64,000 nucleotides of DNA, taken from NCBI GenBank assembly GCA_031772625.1, contig CM062816.1, positions 827,310,556 to 827,374,555 on the forward strand, given 5' to 3'. Origin of the DNA: Pinus tabuliformis. Taxonomy: Eukaryota > Streptophyta > Pinopsida > Pinales > Pinaceae. Shown here one piece after another: positions 13,170 to 23,739 of this stretch (position 1 is its first letter; the number at the start of each line of letters is the position of its first letter). A model generated the notes under the pieces. It was not told the DNA's origin. It was given only the letters and a program-made list of their open reading frames with translations, and searched no databases. The translations under genes were made by a program, and so were the position numbers.

Positions 13170-13933
13170 ACTCTTAGGGGGATGAAATCTATTTATCCCT
13201 CTGAGCACTTGGTAGACCCAGAATTAAGATGGATCTAAGATGGTAGAATTTCCCCTTTAAATAGTCTATGCTCACATGAATACCATGGTATTACCATGGG
13301 TCAATACCATGGGTTATCATAAACCTAGAGCTTAAAAATTACTATTAGTAATTTATCAAAATTAATAAAATTAATAGTTGATTTTTATTTTAACCAAGCT
13401 AAAATGTTTAACATACATTAAATTACAACATCCATTTTTACTCTTGATCGGATCAAATATTTTTTCACTCTATGATAGTTTGCATATCACGATATTTGAT
13501 ACCTCTCGGGGGTTAGTAGATCCAGAGTAAAGATGGATCTATGCTGGTTTAATTCCCCCATTTAAATAGGCTACATTCCAGGTGAATACCATGGGTCAAT
13601 ACCATGTGCCATTTTGGTGAATACCATGTGCCATTTTTATTTTTATTAATACTAATATTAGGGTTAATATGTTTAACATACATTAAATTACAACATCCAT
13701 TTTTACTCTCGATCGGATCAAATATTTTTTCACTCTATGCTAGTTTGCATATCATGATATTTGATACCTCTCGGGGGTTAGTAGATCCAGAGTAAAGATG
13801 GATCTATGCTGGTTTAATTCCCCCATTTAAATAGGTTACATTCTAGGTGAATACCATGGGTCAATACCATGTGCCATTTTGGTGAATACCATGTGCCATT
13901 TTTATTTTTATTAATACTAATATTAGGGTTAAT
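13170..13933 (+). repeat. 265-bp tandem duplication with an older third copy, in element A
   Basis: Two nearly identical 265-bp units lie at 13404-13668 and 13669-13933. Each carries the segment GATCGGATCAAATATTTTTT, then ATACCATGGGTCAATACCATG. A more diverged copy of the second half lies at about 13170-13330. CCATGG-centred palindromes recur throughout. It sits between pol and the polypurine tract. Confidence 0.85.
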
Positions 13934-14039
13934 AATGTTTTTTCGCATGGTATTAATAACAATCTAGTCCATGGTATTTGTCCCATAGTATTTTGCGCAT
14001 AGGTTTTACCTAAATATAACGCATTTTTGTGTCTGTAAA

Positions 14040-14515
14040 TATAAGGTGACTTATGGAGTAAATATAAAAAAATGTTTTATTTGTTTGCCATACCTCTCGT
14101 TTATTTATATTTTTATTAATTTACCATACCTCTTTTACAAATATGGTATTTGGCCCATAGGATTCACTTAAATAAGCTTTCATAAATAGAACGAGGGTTA
14201 TGGACTAAATATAAAAAGAGGAGGTTTTATTTATTTACCATGCGTCTAGTTTATTTATATTTTTATTTATTTACCATACCTTTTGAGTAAGTATAAAAAG
14301 ACGACGTATTTATTTTTCATACCTCCACTTTACTTATATTTTTATTTGTTTACACCCTTGCAAGTATATAAGGTGACTTATGGAGTAAATATAAAAAATG
14401 TTTTACTTATTTACCATACCTCTAATTTATTTATATTTTTATTAATTTACCATACCTCTTTTATAAATATGGTATTTGGGCCTTTGGCCCATAGGATTCA
14501 CTTAAATAAAACCTA
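14040..14515 (+). repeat. AT-rich repeat array before the 3' LTR of element A
   Basis: A segment of about 130 bp running from TTATGGAGTAAATATAAAAA to CCCATAGGATTCACTTAAAT occurs at about 14051-14176 and again at about 14379-14510. A shorter related copy lies at about 14200-14345. The motif TACCATACCTC is repeated at least five times. No coding potential is seen. Confidence 0.75.
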
Positions 14516-14767
14516 TTCTTGAAAATGGGCGAATGGAAGGTTGTAACTCCTAATTTCAAGGGCTAAATTTACCTTTTTTACCCTCTCCCTTAAAATAAGG
14601 TGGGCTATTGAAGGTTATTTGTAAAAATGTACTATGATACAAAATATTCGCCCACTAAAAATTTAAAACCCCTTAATTTCGCCAAAGGGCAAACATTCAC
14701 CCCTAAAATTTTCTATGTAATTCCTCATCTCATGGAGGAACTCAACGCAATGGGGACCATTGCTTCC

Positions 14768-14781
14768 AAAGGGGGGAGGAA
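14768..14781 (+). other. polypurine tract of element A
   Basis: AAAGGGGGGAGGAA immediately precedes the 3' LTR start TGATCC. This is the expected position of the plus-strand primer. Confidence 0.85.
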
Positions 14782-15402
14782 TGATCCAGGTGGATATTGG
14801 TGGCCACCTGCCAAGTCCACTTGGACCCCTACCATTGTTTCTTTTAGCTTTTCAGTTTCCTTAATTATAGCACAATTTACTATTTTTAGTAGTTTTTCGG
14901 GTCCTGAACTTTTGGAGCCATTTTGAGGCCCTAAACGACGTTTTTTGGGAAAATTGGGAGCAACATGGGTCCATGGATTGACGTTTCCCTTCCCAAAGTT
15001 GTAATTCTCGAATATATCTTTCTAACGAGATATTGTGCGTGTCAAACGGAGATCGTATGCCAAAGTTACAACCTCGGGAAGTTGATGTACCAATTTACCC
15101 AAATGAGGGCCATAGATTGGCATTTCATCTTCTAGGGTTAGGTTTTTGGATGTTTAGGGTTTTCCATTGTTTCTCAACAATAAATAGGCCTTCGAGCCTC
15201 ATTGTAACACAGTTCAGAGGCATGTAGCCACCACATCTCTTCTCAGAGATAAGCTACCATTGCCCTAGCTGGTTTATTTCCAATTCTATTTGTAAGCATA
15301 TTTCAGTATTTTACATTAATGACATGAAGTATTATTTCCATTGCATCTCTATGTTTATGGTTATCTCTGTAATTTGTTGTGTTCCTGTTTAAATCCGGAT
15401 CA
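14782..15402 (+). repeat. 3' LTR of element A
   Basis: 621 bp, colinear with 7365-7985 without a length change. Most differences between the two are C/T or G/A changes. Confidence 0.88.
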
Positions 15403-16374
15403 CAGACTCTATCAGTCACATTACTATGTTCTTCCTACCTTTTTTGAGGACTCCTCATTACCTTAGCTCTGGTGAGCCCTCCCTTGTCGACTTCAACACA
15501 TTCATTCTAGGTGAGTGGCCTAGAAGGCAATGTACCTTGGATCCATCTTATTCATTCTTGGGTGCCTCAGATCAAGCAAATGGAACCATCATTTCTCTTT
15601 GACTTGGTTTCTTCTCACATGCTCAACTCTAGCTCATTATCGCATGATCAAGAATCATACACTTGATGATCTAATGCTCCAGTAGATTGTCCTAGTATTT
15701 ATTGGGTATGTGTGAGATGTTCTAGATCTCATGAGGGTGTGGCCCTTTAGGTATCCCCCTACATGCTCGACCATCAACATTTCTTGATTCAACCTCAGAT
15801 GCAATTCAATAGATTTGACTGACTTAGTTTCATTCTATCACAAAGCCCACCACATGAGCCCCTCCTTCAGCTAGCTTATTCAGATATTCAGAGCCATTTC
15901 CTATTCAACAATGCTACTTTGGTTGTGATCTCCTCCTCATATCAACTTGATGGAATTTGATCCTATGTACTTAGTTCAGTAGCATTCATTGTATTAATCT
16001 TGGCCTTTGTATTCCATGAACATATGCATATGGGGCTCTTTTGTATCATTGTATTATTATTTGGCTCGTTGATTCCAACACACCATGTATCATGTATTAT
16101 TTTTCTCAAACCCACAATTCTAGGCACACCAATATTCTTTTATTAAGTTATCTCGGCAGGTATGAGTATGTCTCCCTCGCCTCATTGAGGTCATGTACAC
16201 ACCATAAAGGAGACTTTTATTTGACAATTAGGTCTTGCCTCCTATGGTTACAATTTGTCCCTATGCTACAATTACCATGTATGTGTGTCCCTTTTTAGTG
16301 TTTCATGAAAGTGAACCTACAATGTATTTCAATTATACGATGTGCTCCTAACACTTCTACATTGGGGGAAAATC
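15403..16374 (+). other. element I interior, 3' part
   Basis: CT-rich sequence resumes after the A insertion and ends in the purine tract ATTGGGGGAAAA (16361-16372) two bases before the LTR. No coding domain is seen; the open frame at 16041-16298 resembles nothing I know. Confidence 0.45.
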
Positions 16375-16614
16375 TGTTATCACCTAAAAAGTGATCACCT
16401 AGTCATTTTCCACCAGGATGATCAAAATACATCATGTAGTATGAGTTTTACATATTAAACTCACTTTCACCCTAGGAAATAATTTAGAAAACCACTTTTG
16501 CTAAATTATTTTTGTTTGCCCATTTGAAAATAACCCAAAAACTCATTTAATTAATTTCATGTTATTTTCACATTTACCCCTTTTGTGAAAATAATAAAAA
16601 ATATTTTCACCCAT

Positions 16615-17000
16615 CCATAGAAATAATTAAATAAATCACTATTTATCTATTATTCCTTAATCATTTAACTTCACTCCCTTGAAATAATCATTAAATCATT
16701 ATTTATCTATTATTCCTTAATCATTTATCCTCTCTCCCTTGAAATAATCATTAAACCATTATTTATTAATGATTTCTAATCCATTTTGACCATATTATCC
16801 AAGAATAATTAAATAAACCATTATTTATTTGTTATTCCTTAATATTTACGCTTTCTCCTATTAAATAATCATTTAATCAATATTTAGTAATTATTTCTAA
16901 TTCTTTAACAATATCTCCTTAAAGTAATTAATAAATCATTTTTATTTATTAATTGTTTTAACCACTTTTCTTAATTAACTCAATTAATCATTATTTTTTG
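16615..17000 (+). repeat. about 60-bp AT-rich tandem modules in the LTR of element I
   Basis: Four to five imperfect units of the form GAAATAATCATTAAATCATT, TTATCTATTATTCCTTAATC and CTCTCCCTT follow each other upstream of the TATA box. The LTR of J has equivalent modules in the same place, so the arrays are a family trait. Confidence 0.65.
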
Positions 17001-17146
17001 AGTTAGTTCACTAAATAAAGATTTTTGACTATTTCATTAATCTTTTCCTCTCTTAAGTATAATAAAATACTCCCAACGGTTAGATCTTGATTTGGTCTAA
17101 CAATATTTTATTATTTGACTAGATCTAGATCTACCCTAGTTTTAAT

Positions 17147-17154
17147 TATAAATA
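17147..17154 (+). promoter_or_regulatory. TATA box in the LTR of element I
   Basis: TATAAATA about 770 bp into the LTR, followed by sequence shared with element J after its own TATA box. It is the probable start region for the element's transcript. Confidence 0.5.
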
Positions 17155-17622
17155 AAGAGGTTTTTCCTTCACTCTCTACACATGATCATTATCATTGTTG
17201 TCACTCTGTCCTCATTACTCATGAGCTCTCCATATCCAGTTCAACCAACTTTCTTCTTTGCCCATTAGCATCTAGGAAGAGAGAGAGAAAGAAACTACAA
17301 GAAGTGTAGGGGCTCAAAAGGACCCTCCCACAGAGGAGGACATCAAAGACCCAAGTCCGTGTTTTGCTCCATCAAGTGACATTATTAATAAAATTTGAAT
17401 TCTTTCCATTGGGTTCCTTATTATGGTATTTTGGCTTCAATTTTCACAATTTGTAAGCTCTTCTGCAGGGTTTCTTAAACATTTTTCTTGAAGATATGAA
17501 AGTCTTGCTAAAGATTATAGGCCCTTTGCAGCATATTTCTTATTTGTTCTTTTTGTTGTTAGGTAGATTTTTCACCAATCATAAAGAGTATATTTTTGGC
17601 ACCTCTGCTCAGAAATTTACAC

Positions 17623-18570
17623 CTAACAATATATAGCCTTTGTTTGATCTTTTCTTTCAACGATATCATTGCTTTCATTTTTAGATTTGATCTTTTCCCA
17701 TGTTTCCACCACTTTCTTGACATTCTTAAAATTTTCTAGAAAATGATACGTTGTCACGAGCATTTCAAAATATGCACTATCATACCCTTTCATCCTTCTT
17801 CCTCTAGCCAGTAGGATTAAATTCGAATGGCACAATATTTTTTAGGTCATCTTTTTCCATGTGGAGAAGGATTGGGATATGATAATATAGCCCTCCTTCT
17901 CCAACCCATGATATTAACCTATCAATGTATATACTAAAACCTTTTCCGTAACCATGAATCTATCCAAACAATCTAACACCCCCTCTCTTCCACTCTTGGA
18001 ATTCCTCAAGGTTGGAGCCAACTTTGGGGGTTCTACTTCACTCAACTCAGGGCCCTCCAGCATCTGATTACCAAAGAAATCAACCTAACACCTTTCCCCC
18101 ATTCTTCCCTACCTTTCAAGGTTATATTTAGATCTCCTCTTATTATCACATTGTCCATCTTAACCTCCTCCATCATTTTTATGTTTTTCCTAGAAACCCT
18201 TTCCTCACCACATGATCCATACATATGGTGAGGAATACACTGATCTAAATTGTTTTTCTTTTAAATATCCCTATAATCTAGAAAGTAAAAAAAGTAGTAT
18301 CCATAACTTCAATACATTCATTCCAACCTCTTACTCTCTATGATAACTTTATTACTCTCTATGATAACTTTTCTTTTGAGTTTGTTGATTTGAATATCCA
18401 ATCTTTTAAGATTGAAGAAGATATACGTATTCCCTTTACTCATTCACACATGGTTTTTTGAATTAGAATGGCATTTACCTTATATAGGGAAAAGCAATTC
18501 TTAAGAGCCTACATCTTTTGGGAACCCATTACTCCTGTTATATCCAATGAAATGATTTTCTTAGAGCACA
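17623..18570 (-). pseudogene. LINE (L1-like) ORF2 endonuclease remnant
   Basis: On the minus strand the sequence opens with KKIISLDITGVMGSQKM (from 18563; compare the KIxSWNxRG start of APE endonucleases). It continues with NAILIQKTMC in place of the Q-E-T motif. It then has NVIIRGDLNITLKGREEWGKG (about 18150-18090; the GDFN motif, here with Leu in place of Phe) and IDRLISW, followed by HIPILLHMEKDDLKN near 17900. The last piece carries KNVKKVVETWEKIKSK, like the linker before the LINE reverse transcriptase. Several stops and frame changes break it, and no reverse transcriptase follows, because element I's LTR begins at its left end. The family call rests on motif order. Confidence 0.72.
18331..18372. 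repeat. 21-bp tandem duplication in the LINE remnant
   Basis: TTACTCTCTATGATAACTTT is present twice in direct succession, with a 21-bp period. It lies inside the decayed endonuclease region. Confidence 0.85.
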
Positions 18571-19340
18571 TTCTTGGAGGTTTTCTAATCCTTTTAGGAC
18601 TCATTTGGTGGTTATTTGATTTCTTTCCCTAATCCTTATCTTGGTTTTTTACTTTACACACGTTATAAAGAGTTTTATTCCATAAATGAATTTTTATTTA
18701 AATTTATTGATAATCCACGCTCTATCGCTGATTACGGTAATTATTTATAAACCTAAATAAATATTTAGACTTCAATCCTCTACTTCTTTACCCTAATGAT
18801 GAGAAAACTAGGATTCCCAATAACTTTTTAATGATGAGAAAACTAGGATTCCCAATAACTTTTTACATCCATTATCCGCTCTTTCACACTGAATGGGAGA
18901 ACTTCCTGAACCTTCTTTCTGCATATCAACCTCTTCCATTTCCTGGGGTTATCTGATGACTTTTTCCACATGGACGTTTCAACATTTAACAAATATAATT
19001 ATAATATTTATTTAACACTTTATTTAATATTCCTTAAATTAAATCACAAAAATGGGAATGGAAGCTTTAAACAAGACTCAAAGATTTGAATATTTTCTAA
19101 AATATTGTTTTTGCGTTTGTAACTGCAAATTTCTTGGAATTCTTGAATCTTTCTTGTAAGAATTCTTACAGATCTTGTGACAGTAATTGTGACTCACTTG
19201 ACGAGAGTTATTGCTATGTAGCTACAAATTTCTTGTAGTTTTTACTGTTTGTTTGTTTGAACCTTGAAGAATTCTTGCAGATATTGAGACAGAGAATCCT
19301 TGCAGAGTTTGACTGTAATTGCGACTCCCTTGAGACATTA
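18571..19340. other. intergenic or LINE upstream sequence
   Basis: No gene is recognised. A 35-bp perfect tandem duplication lies at 18795-18864 (unit starting AATGATGAGAAAACTAGG). The minus strand around 18870-18960 has a basic stretch that could be the end of a LINE ORF1, but I cannot support that. From 19090 the sequence is rich in AATTCTTG/TTGCAG motifs and leads into the pectin methylesterase pseudogene. Confidence 0.5.
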
Positions 19341-19341
19341 A

Positions 19342-19442
19342 TTGCAACTTTCGTCAAGGCAAAATAAGAAGCGGGAAGCTGCAAATCACTGGGGTTCTTG
19401 AAATTGCAACTCCCTTCATGGCAAAAGAAAAAGCGGGAAGCT
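19342..19442 (+). repeat. 62-bp offset duplication around the PME start codon
   Basis: The segment TTGCAACT...GGCAAAA...AAGCGGGAAGCT occurs at 19342-19380 and 19404-19442. The second copy contains the ATG used as start; the first has AAG at the matching site. Confidence 0.75.
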
Positions 19443-19536
19443 CGGCGAGAATGAATCCCACCACTGTAACAATAGCGGGATCACCAACATTATCATATGA
19501 TAGGACGAGAAGGAGATTGGTAATGTTTTTCGTTGC

Positions 19537-20083
19537 CCTAATTATAACTGTCTTTCTTGTTGTTTCTTTATCTGTCAAAATCATTATAATCTTTGGCAAT
19601 AACCAGAGGAAGATCAGATCCTTCCCTCCTCCTACACTTATAGCAGGAGGTTGGAAGTCCCCTTTAAACCGTTCTAAGGTAATACATACCACCTGTGCCA
19701 AAACCTTATATCCTGAGTTGTCCTGTGCCAAAACCTTATATCCTGAGTTGTGCATTTCTACGCTGGTCACATATTCGGGTGTTGATCAGCCGGTGGAATC
19801 CAAGGATCTTGTTCCTATTATAAGGATCTTGTTCCTAATTATAACTTTCATGTTTTTGTATCTGTCACAGTCATTATAATCTTTGGCAATATCCAGAGGA
19901 AGATCAGGTCCATCCCTCCTACACCTACAACAGGAGGTTGAAAATCCTCTTTAAATTGTTCCAAGGTAATACATAATGCTTGCTCCAAAACCTTATATCC
20001 TGAGCTGTGCATGTCTCCGCTGGTCACATATCCGGGTGTTGATCAGCTGGTGGTACCCAAGGATCTTGTTCCTATTACAGTGA
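19537..20083 (+). repeat. about 294-bp tandem duplication, anchor to PMEI segment
   Basis: The block from CCTAATTATAACT (19537), through the anchor, the ATCATTATAATCTTTGGCAA stretch and the CCAAAACCTTATATCCTGAG PMEI segment, to GATCTTGTTCCTATTA is repeated from 19831. The first copy holds a further 30-bp internal duplication (about 19692-19751). The second copy continues into TVIFTMDRVLESYHAGVV, the next PMEI segment. Confidence 0.8.
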
Positions 20084-20200
20084 TATTTACCATGGATCGA
20101 GTCTTGGAATCGTATCATGCTGGCGTTGTTTAATGACGTCACAATTTTGACAGGAATGTTTGTCAGAATCGGGTGATAAAATTTTCAAGAAATTTATCCA

Positions 20201-20490
20201 TCAAGAACTCTGACACCTAAAACCATGAATCTTAACCACTGTAATCAAGATTTCCAAATTTTTTACCGAGATTTCTATTGTTTTACGAGTGAAATTGTAA
20301 ACTCTTTACACTACAGCTATCTCTCGATATTGCAACCCCGAAGAATCAAGAACTCTGGGCACCTAAAACCATGAATCTTAACAACTTTAATCAAGATTTC
20401 CAAATTTTTAACCGTGATTTCTATTGTTTTCCGAGTGAAATTGTAGACTCTTTACACTACGGTTCTCTCTCGATATTGCAACCCCTCTTT
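20201..20490 (+). repeat. 145-bp tandem duplication in the PME pseudogene
   Basis: Units 20201-20345 and 20346-20490 begin TCAAGAACTCT and share ACCATGAATCTTAAC, AATCAAGATTTCCAAATTTT and CTCTCGATATTGCAACCCC. The copies differ at roughly one site in ten, so this duplication is older than the 61-bp one. Confidence 0.85.
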
Positions 20491-20740
20491 GGGAAGACCA
20501 TAGACAATGTGTTGCCTTGGAAGATGGTGTGGAGCGTATACATCTCAATGCTTCGTTGGTCAACATGCAGGTAATGCCCAATATGTCCAAAAAAAACAGA
20601 ATCTTCATCTGGTTATTGTGAAAGATTACAATCCTCAGCTAGTTATGTATTACCTTGGAACAATTCAAAGGGGATTTCCAACCTCCTTCTGTAGCATCAA
20701 CATCAGGTTGGTCAACATACAGGCAATGTCCAATATGTCC

Positions 20741-20860
20741 AAAAACCACACCATGAATCCGTTATCAATCTTGCTCTTCCAAAAATCACACCATGGATCT
20801 GTTATCAATCTTGCTCTTACAAAAACCACACCATGAATCTGTTATCAATCTTGCTCTTCA
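20741..20860 (+). repeat. 40-bp unit repeated three times in the PME pseudogene
   Basis: Three adjacent units (20741, 20781, 20821) contain CACACCATGAATC and GTTATCAATCTTGCTCTT. The last runs directly into the PMEI C-terminal segment DVKTWLSATLTNQ. Confidence 0.9.
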
Positions 20861-21800
20861 TTGCAGATGTCAAAACTTGGCTCAGTGCCACTCTTACAAA
20901 CCAGAATACTTGCCTGGAGGGTTTCCAACACCAAATCATTGCAGTAGGAAAAGAATAATACCACACGATATATAGGAAAATAATCAGCAATTCCAGGCCT
21001 TGTACAACAACACTAGCTTGGAAAATAATTCTAAACTCCTCTAGAAAACCCTCGATGGATGTTGGAAAATACATATAAGGGGAAGAATTATGGTCTGGAT
21101 CAAGAATTCTATGAACATTATGTATTGATTGATCCATACATAATGCTTGGAAAACAGTTCGAAAGTGTTCAAATCTCCTTTAGGAAATCCTCGACGGATG
21201 TTGGCTATGATAGATCAGGGGGATGTTAGCTATGACAGATCAACGGAATAACTATGGTAGACCATATTTATTCCCCTAACATGTCTTTGCCAACATCCAC
21301 ATTACGGATTGATTGATCTATATGAGATGACAGAGTTTCCTATGTGGTTATCAACAACAAATCACCCACTCCTGCAACTTTCCCCTTGCAGACCTAGAAG
21401 CTGATGCTGTTTTGGCCCATGGAATGGAAGTGACAACTAAATAAGCATATACGATGCTGTCAACGACCTACCTGCCCTTTTAAGAAATAAACAATACATA
21501 ATATATGTAAACGCTGGAGTGTACACTGAGGCCGTCAGGGTTTCAAAAAAGAAGACCAATATAATGTTGGTTGGTGATGGCAATGGAAGGACTATTGTTG
21601 TCTTTAGAAAAAATGTGAAGGATGGTTTTGTTACTTTTAGCTCTGCTCATTTTGGTACTTAACTAAATCTTTTTGTCTTTAATCCAATATTAGCAAATAA
21701 TTTTATTTTTTTCCTAGCTGGTTAATTGATTTTTCAACATTGTTTCATGACATTTATGTATGGAGCTAGCGCCAATTAGTGAGTTCCTTCACTGCACCTG

Positions 21801-21922
21801 CATCTGGGTAGGATTTATTGCACATGACATGACATTCATTAACAATGCAGAGCCCTAGAATCATCTGGGTAGGATTTATTGCACATGACATGACATTCAT
21901 TAACAATGCAAAGCCCTAGAAT
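21801..21922 (+). repeat. 61-bp tandem duplication in the PME catalytic region
   Basis: CATCTGGGTAGGATTTATTG to ...GCCCTAGAAT occurs at 21801 and again at 21862, with one difference. It duplicates the segment that would encode GFIAHDMTF of the catalytic domain. Confidence 0.9.
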
Positions 21923-22403
21923 CATCAAGCCGTGGCTCTACAGGTAGGGGTTGATTTCGCAGTGACTTATCGATGTAGTATGGCACTTTATTATCATTCT
22001 CTTAGGCAATTTTATAGAGGATGTGACATCTTTGGAACTCTAGATTTATTTTTGGCAATGCAGCAGTGGTTTTACAAGACTGTAACATTTATGCTCAACA
22101 CAATTACCGCCCAAGGCAGGAATGATCCCAATCAAAAGACAAGAATATCAATATATAATTGGAGTAACAGTAGCAAATGATCTCACTCCCTTCAAAGTAG
22201 TGTATTCAACATATCTTGGAAGGCCTTGGAAATTATACTCTCAAACAGTTTACATGAAATTATTTTTAGACGATTTCATTCATCCCATTGGTTGGTTGGA
22301 ATGTTTGGGAGAATTTGCATTGGAAACCTTCTGTGAAAATTCCTTGATTGAAATTACTAATAATTTATCTCCCAACTGTTCTGCAGTTTATTTGTTATTA
22401 TGA

Positions 22404-22916
22404 CAAATATTGAAAAATTTACAATTGCAATCTTCATCAAACAAATAAAATACGCTGCAGAAAATAAATTGGAAGTTGAGAAAATAATGCACAAATACAA
22501 TAAAATAGACACCAATATTTTTGGACTAACGTCCCCATAAAAACCCTAAAGGGAAAACTAGTGCAGTAGATGGGGGTTTATTTTATTATTATGCAATAGT
22601 AAAAATTTGTGTACAATATCTGGATACCCAATTGGAAATCCTCCAGCGAATAATCTTAGCCAAAAATATTTAGGAGAAAATTTCTCCCTCTGCAAACAAA
22701 CTCGACCTCCCTTTGGCCTTCTCGCATTTCCTAATTGGATGTTTGCATTGCTGGCATGCACAATTTGTATGACCTCTAGAACTGCTCCAAACTGGGCCAT
22801 CTAGCCTCTTATGACCATTGGAAAACTTCGCTTTGTCTTCTAGAATGTGTTTTCGGCCTCCAACAACTGATTCAAAACTTTCCCAACAATTTGCTCAATT
22901 GCACTGCCTAATTCGC
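22404..22916. other. unassigned sequence between the PME pseudogene and copia C
   Basis: AT-rich at first, then mixed. The minus strand is open for 80 codons (22800-22558), but the product resembles nothing I recognise. No repeat structure is seen. Confidence 0.4.
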
Positions 22917-23739
22917 TATAGAAATTAATGCGTAGATTCAATACTACTCATGAAATTTACTAAATCAAAATACTTGAAGCTACTCTACTCATCTGCAGAA
23001 GTTAATTCACCATCTAAAACAAGAATCATTTCCATGTAAACAGAAACATCACACATGCTCATAGGTTTTTTTAGGGGTAAGAAACTGCTCAAAACCTCTT
23101 ACTATCTCTATCGCATTAATTAGAGAATAGAGAAGAAATACAATGCTTTCTCAAGCCTGAGCACACCCTGCAACTGTATAGTCTATCCCTGTGTTTGATT
23201 GACTCACTCTAACCAACACTTAGCCAATTTTAAAGCCCTCCAAGCTCCTATTTCCTTGTGCTGTTCCCTTGGGAAATTTCCCTTATTTTTTAGGAATTTC
23301 ACACCAAGGAATTGCACAATAGCATTAGGTCAATCTCTGACTACATGCACCACCTGTACACATGGGACTATGCTACAATCGATAATACACTTCCTTAGAA
23401 TCTCCATCTCAACTGGGTAACTCGAATTCTCTTCATGAAAATATTATTTTGGGCTGATTGATCGGTTAACTGGTTGATCACTAAGTATGGTTGAAGTTAC
23501 AGATCCACTACTTGACCTCCACTAGTTCTTCTTATAGTTAGAACTAGTTAAACTAACAATAACTCAAATTAACTGAAATATATTGCTACAAATTAGCAAT
23601 CAATTATGTAGAACTGAACTCAAGTGTCTCCAACTCGAATTTACTGAGTTAACTAAGTGACAAGAGCCATGTCACCTCAGTTAACTACCTCTAAGTATTC
23701 TGCTGAAATAGAAATTTGAATTTTAATCTAGTTTGACCA
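22917..23739 (-). repeat. 3' LTR of copia C
   Basis: Colinear with 34192-35014 and the same length. The RNase H reading frame from the right runs into it and stops a few codons inside (ending LVKLD). Confidence 0.82.

Larger units (their letters stand above)
7365..15402 (+). mobile_element. Ty3/gypsy element A, full-length but decayed
   Basis: Two 621-bp LTRs begin TGATC and end GATCA. An initiator-Met-type primer site follows the 5' LTR and a polypurine tract precedes the 3' LTR. Between them, in the order expected of Ty3/gypsy, lie gag, protease, reverse transcriptase, RNase H, integrase and a GPY/F-type tail, then about 2.2 kb of repeat-rich non-coding DNA. By eye the LTRs differ at about 54 of 621 aligned sites (about 9%), mostly transitions, so the insertion is old. 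The coding part is broken by more than ten interruptions. Flanking bases CAGTA and CAGAC agree only in part, so the target duplication is decayed or absent. It is nested in element I. Confidence 0.88.
1808..17621 (+). mobile_element. LTR element I, gag-like only, interrupted by element A
   Basis: Plus-strand element inferred from a purine-rich tract (16361-16372) followed by a 3' LTR starting TGTTATCACC at 16375, and from a degraded gag-like region at 1979-5300. Without nested A (7365-15402), about 6.5 kb of interior is visible. In that interior I recognise zinc-knuckle-like motifs but no protease, reverse transcriptase, RNase H or integrase. Its 5' LTR is not in the window, because element J sits at its left side. 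It is broken in many places and looks old. It may be a large non-autonomous derivative of the TR-GAG/LARD kind. Confidence 0.45.
16375..17621 (+). repeat. 3' LTR of element I (right end tentative)
   Basis: Begins TGTTATCACC after a polypurine tract and shares its first bases and its promoter region with the LTR of J. The TATA box (TATAAATA, 17147-17154) is followed by GAGGTTTTTCCTTCACTC, matching the mirror segment in J. The end is placed at about 17621 because the sequence up to ...AATTTACA still resembles the end of the J LTR and the LINE remnant begins directly after. No 5' partner is available to confirm it. Confidence 0.5.
19418..22403 (+). pseudogene. pectin methylesterase with inhibitor prodomain (type-2 PME), pseudogene
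   Basis: The family de-esterifies cell-wall pectin. Members have a signal anchor, a PMEI prodomain and a catalytic beta-helix. Here the start is Met at 19418, in MAKEKAGSSARMNP, with a hydrophobic anchor at residues 35-60 (VMFFVALIITVFLVVSLSV). PMEI signatures follow: CAKTLYPELC and the WLSATLTNQNTCLEGFQ end (about 20872-20925). The linker has EFPMWLSTTNHPLLQ (about 21325-21370). Catalytic pieces are YDAVNDLPAL, YVNAGVYTEAV, LVGDGNGRTIV (21440-21600), then [32 protein letters not shown] and YLGRPWKLYSQTVYM (22030-22260). Frame changes, stops and five local tandem duplications break it; the Q-D-T segment is not seen. A non-coding stretch at about 21653-21788 may be an intron. Strong family call, clearly not functional. 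Confidence 0.87.

Noticed and set aside
7365-15402. Target duplication CAGTA/CAGAC for element A
   Set aside because: Only the first three of five bases agree, so it is not claimed as a duplication.
22558-22800. 80-codon minus-strand frame left of copia C
   Set aside because: No recognisable domain, and the matching plus-strand frame is equally open. Not reported as a gene.
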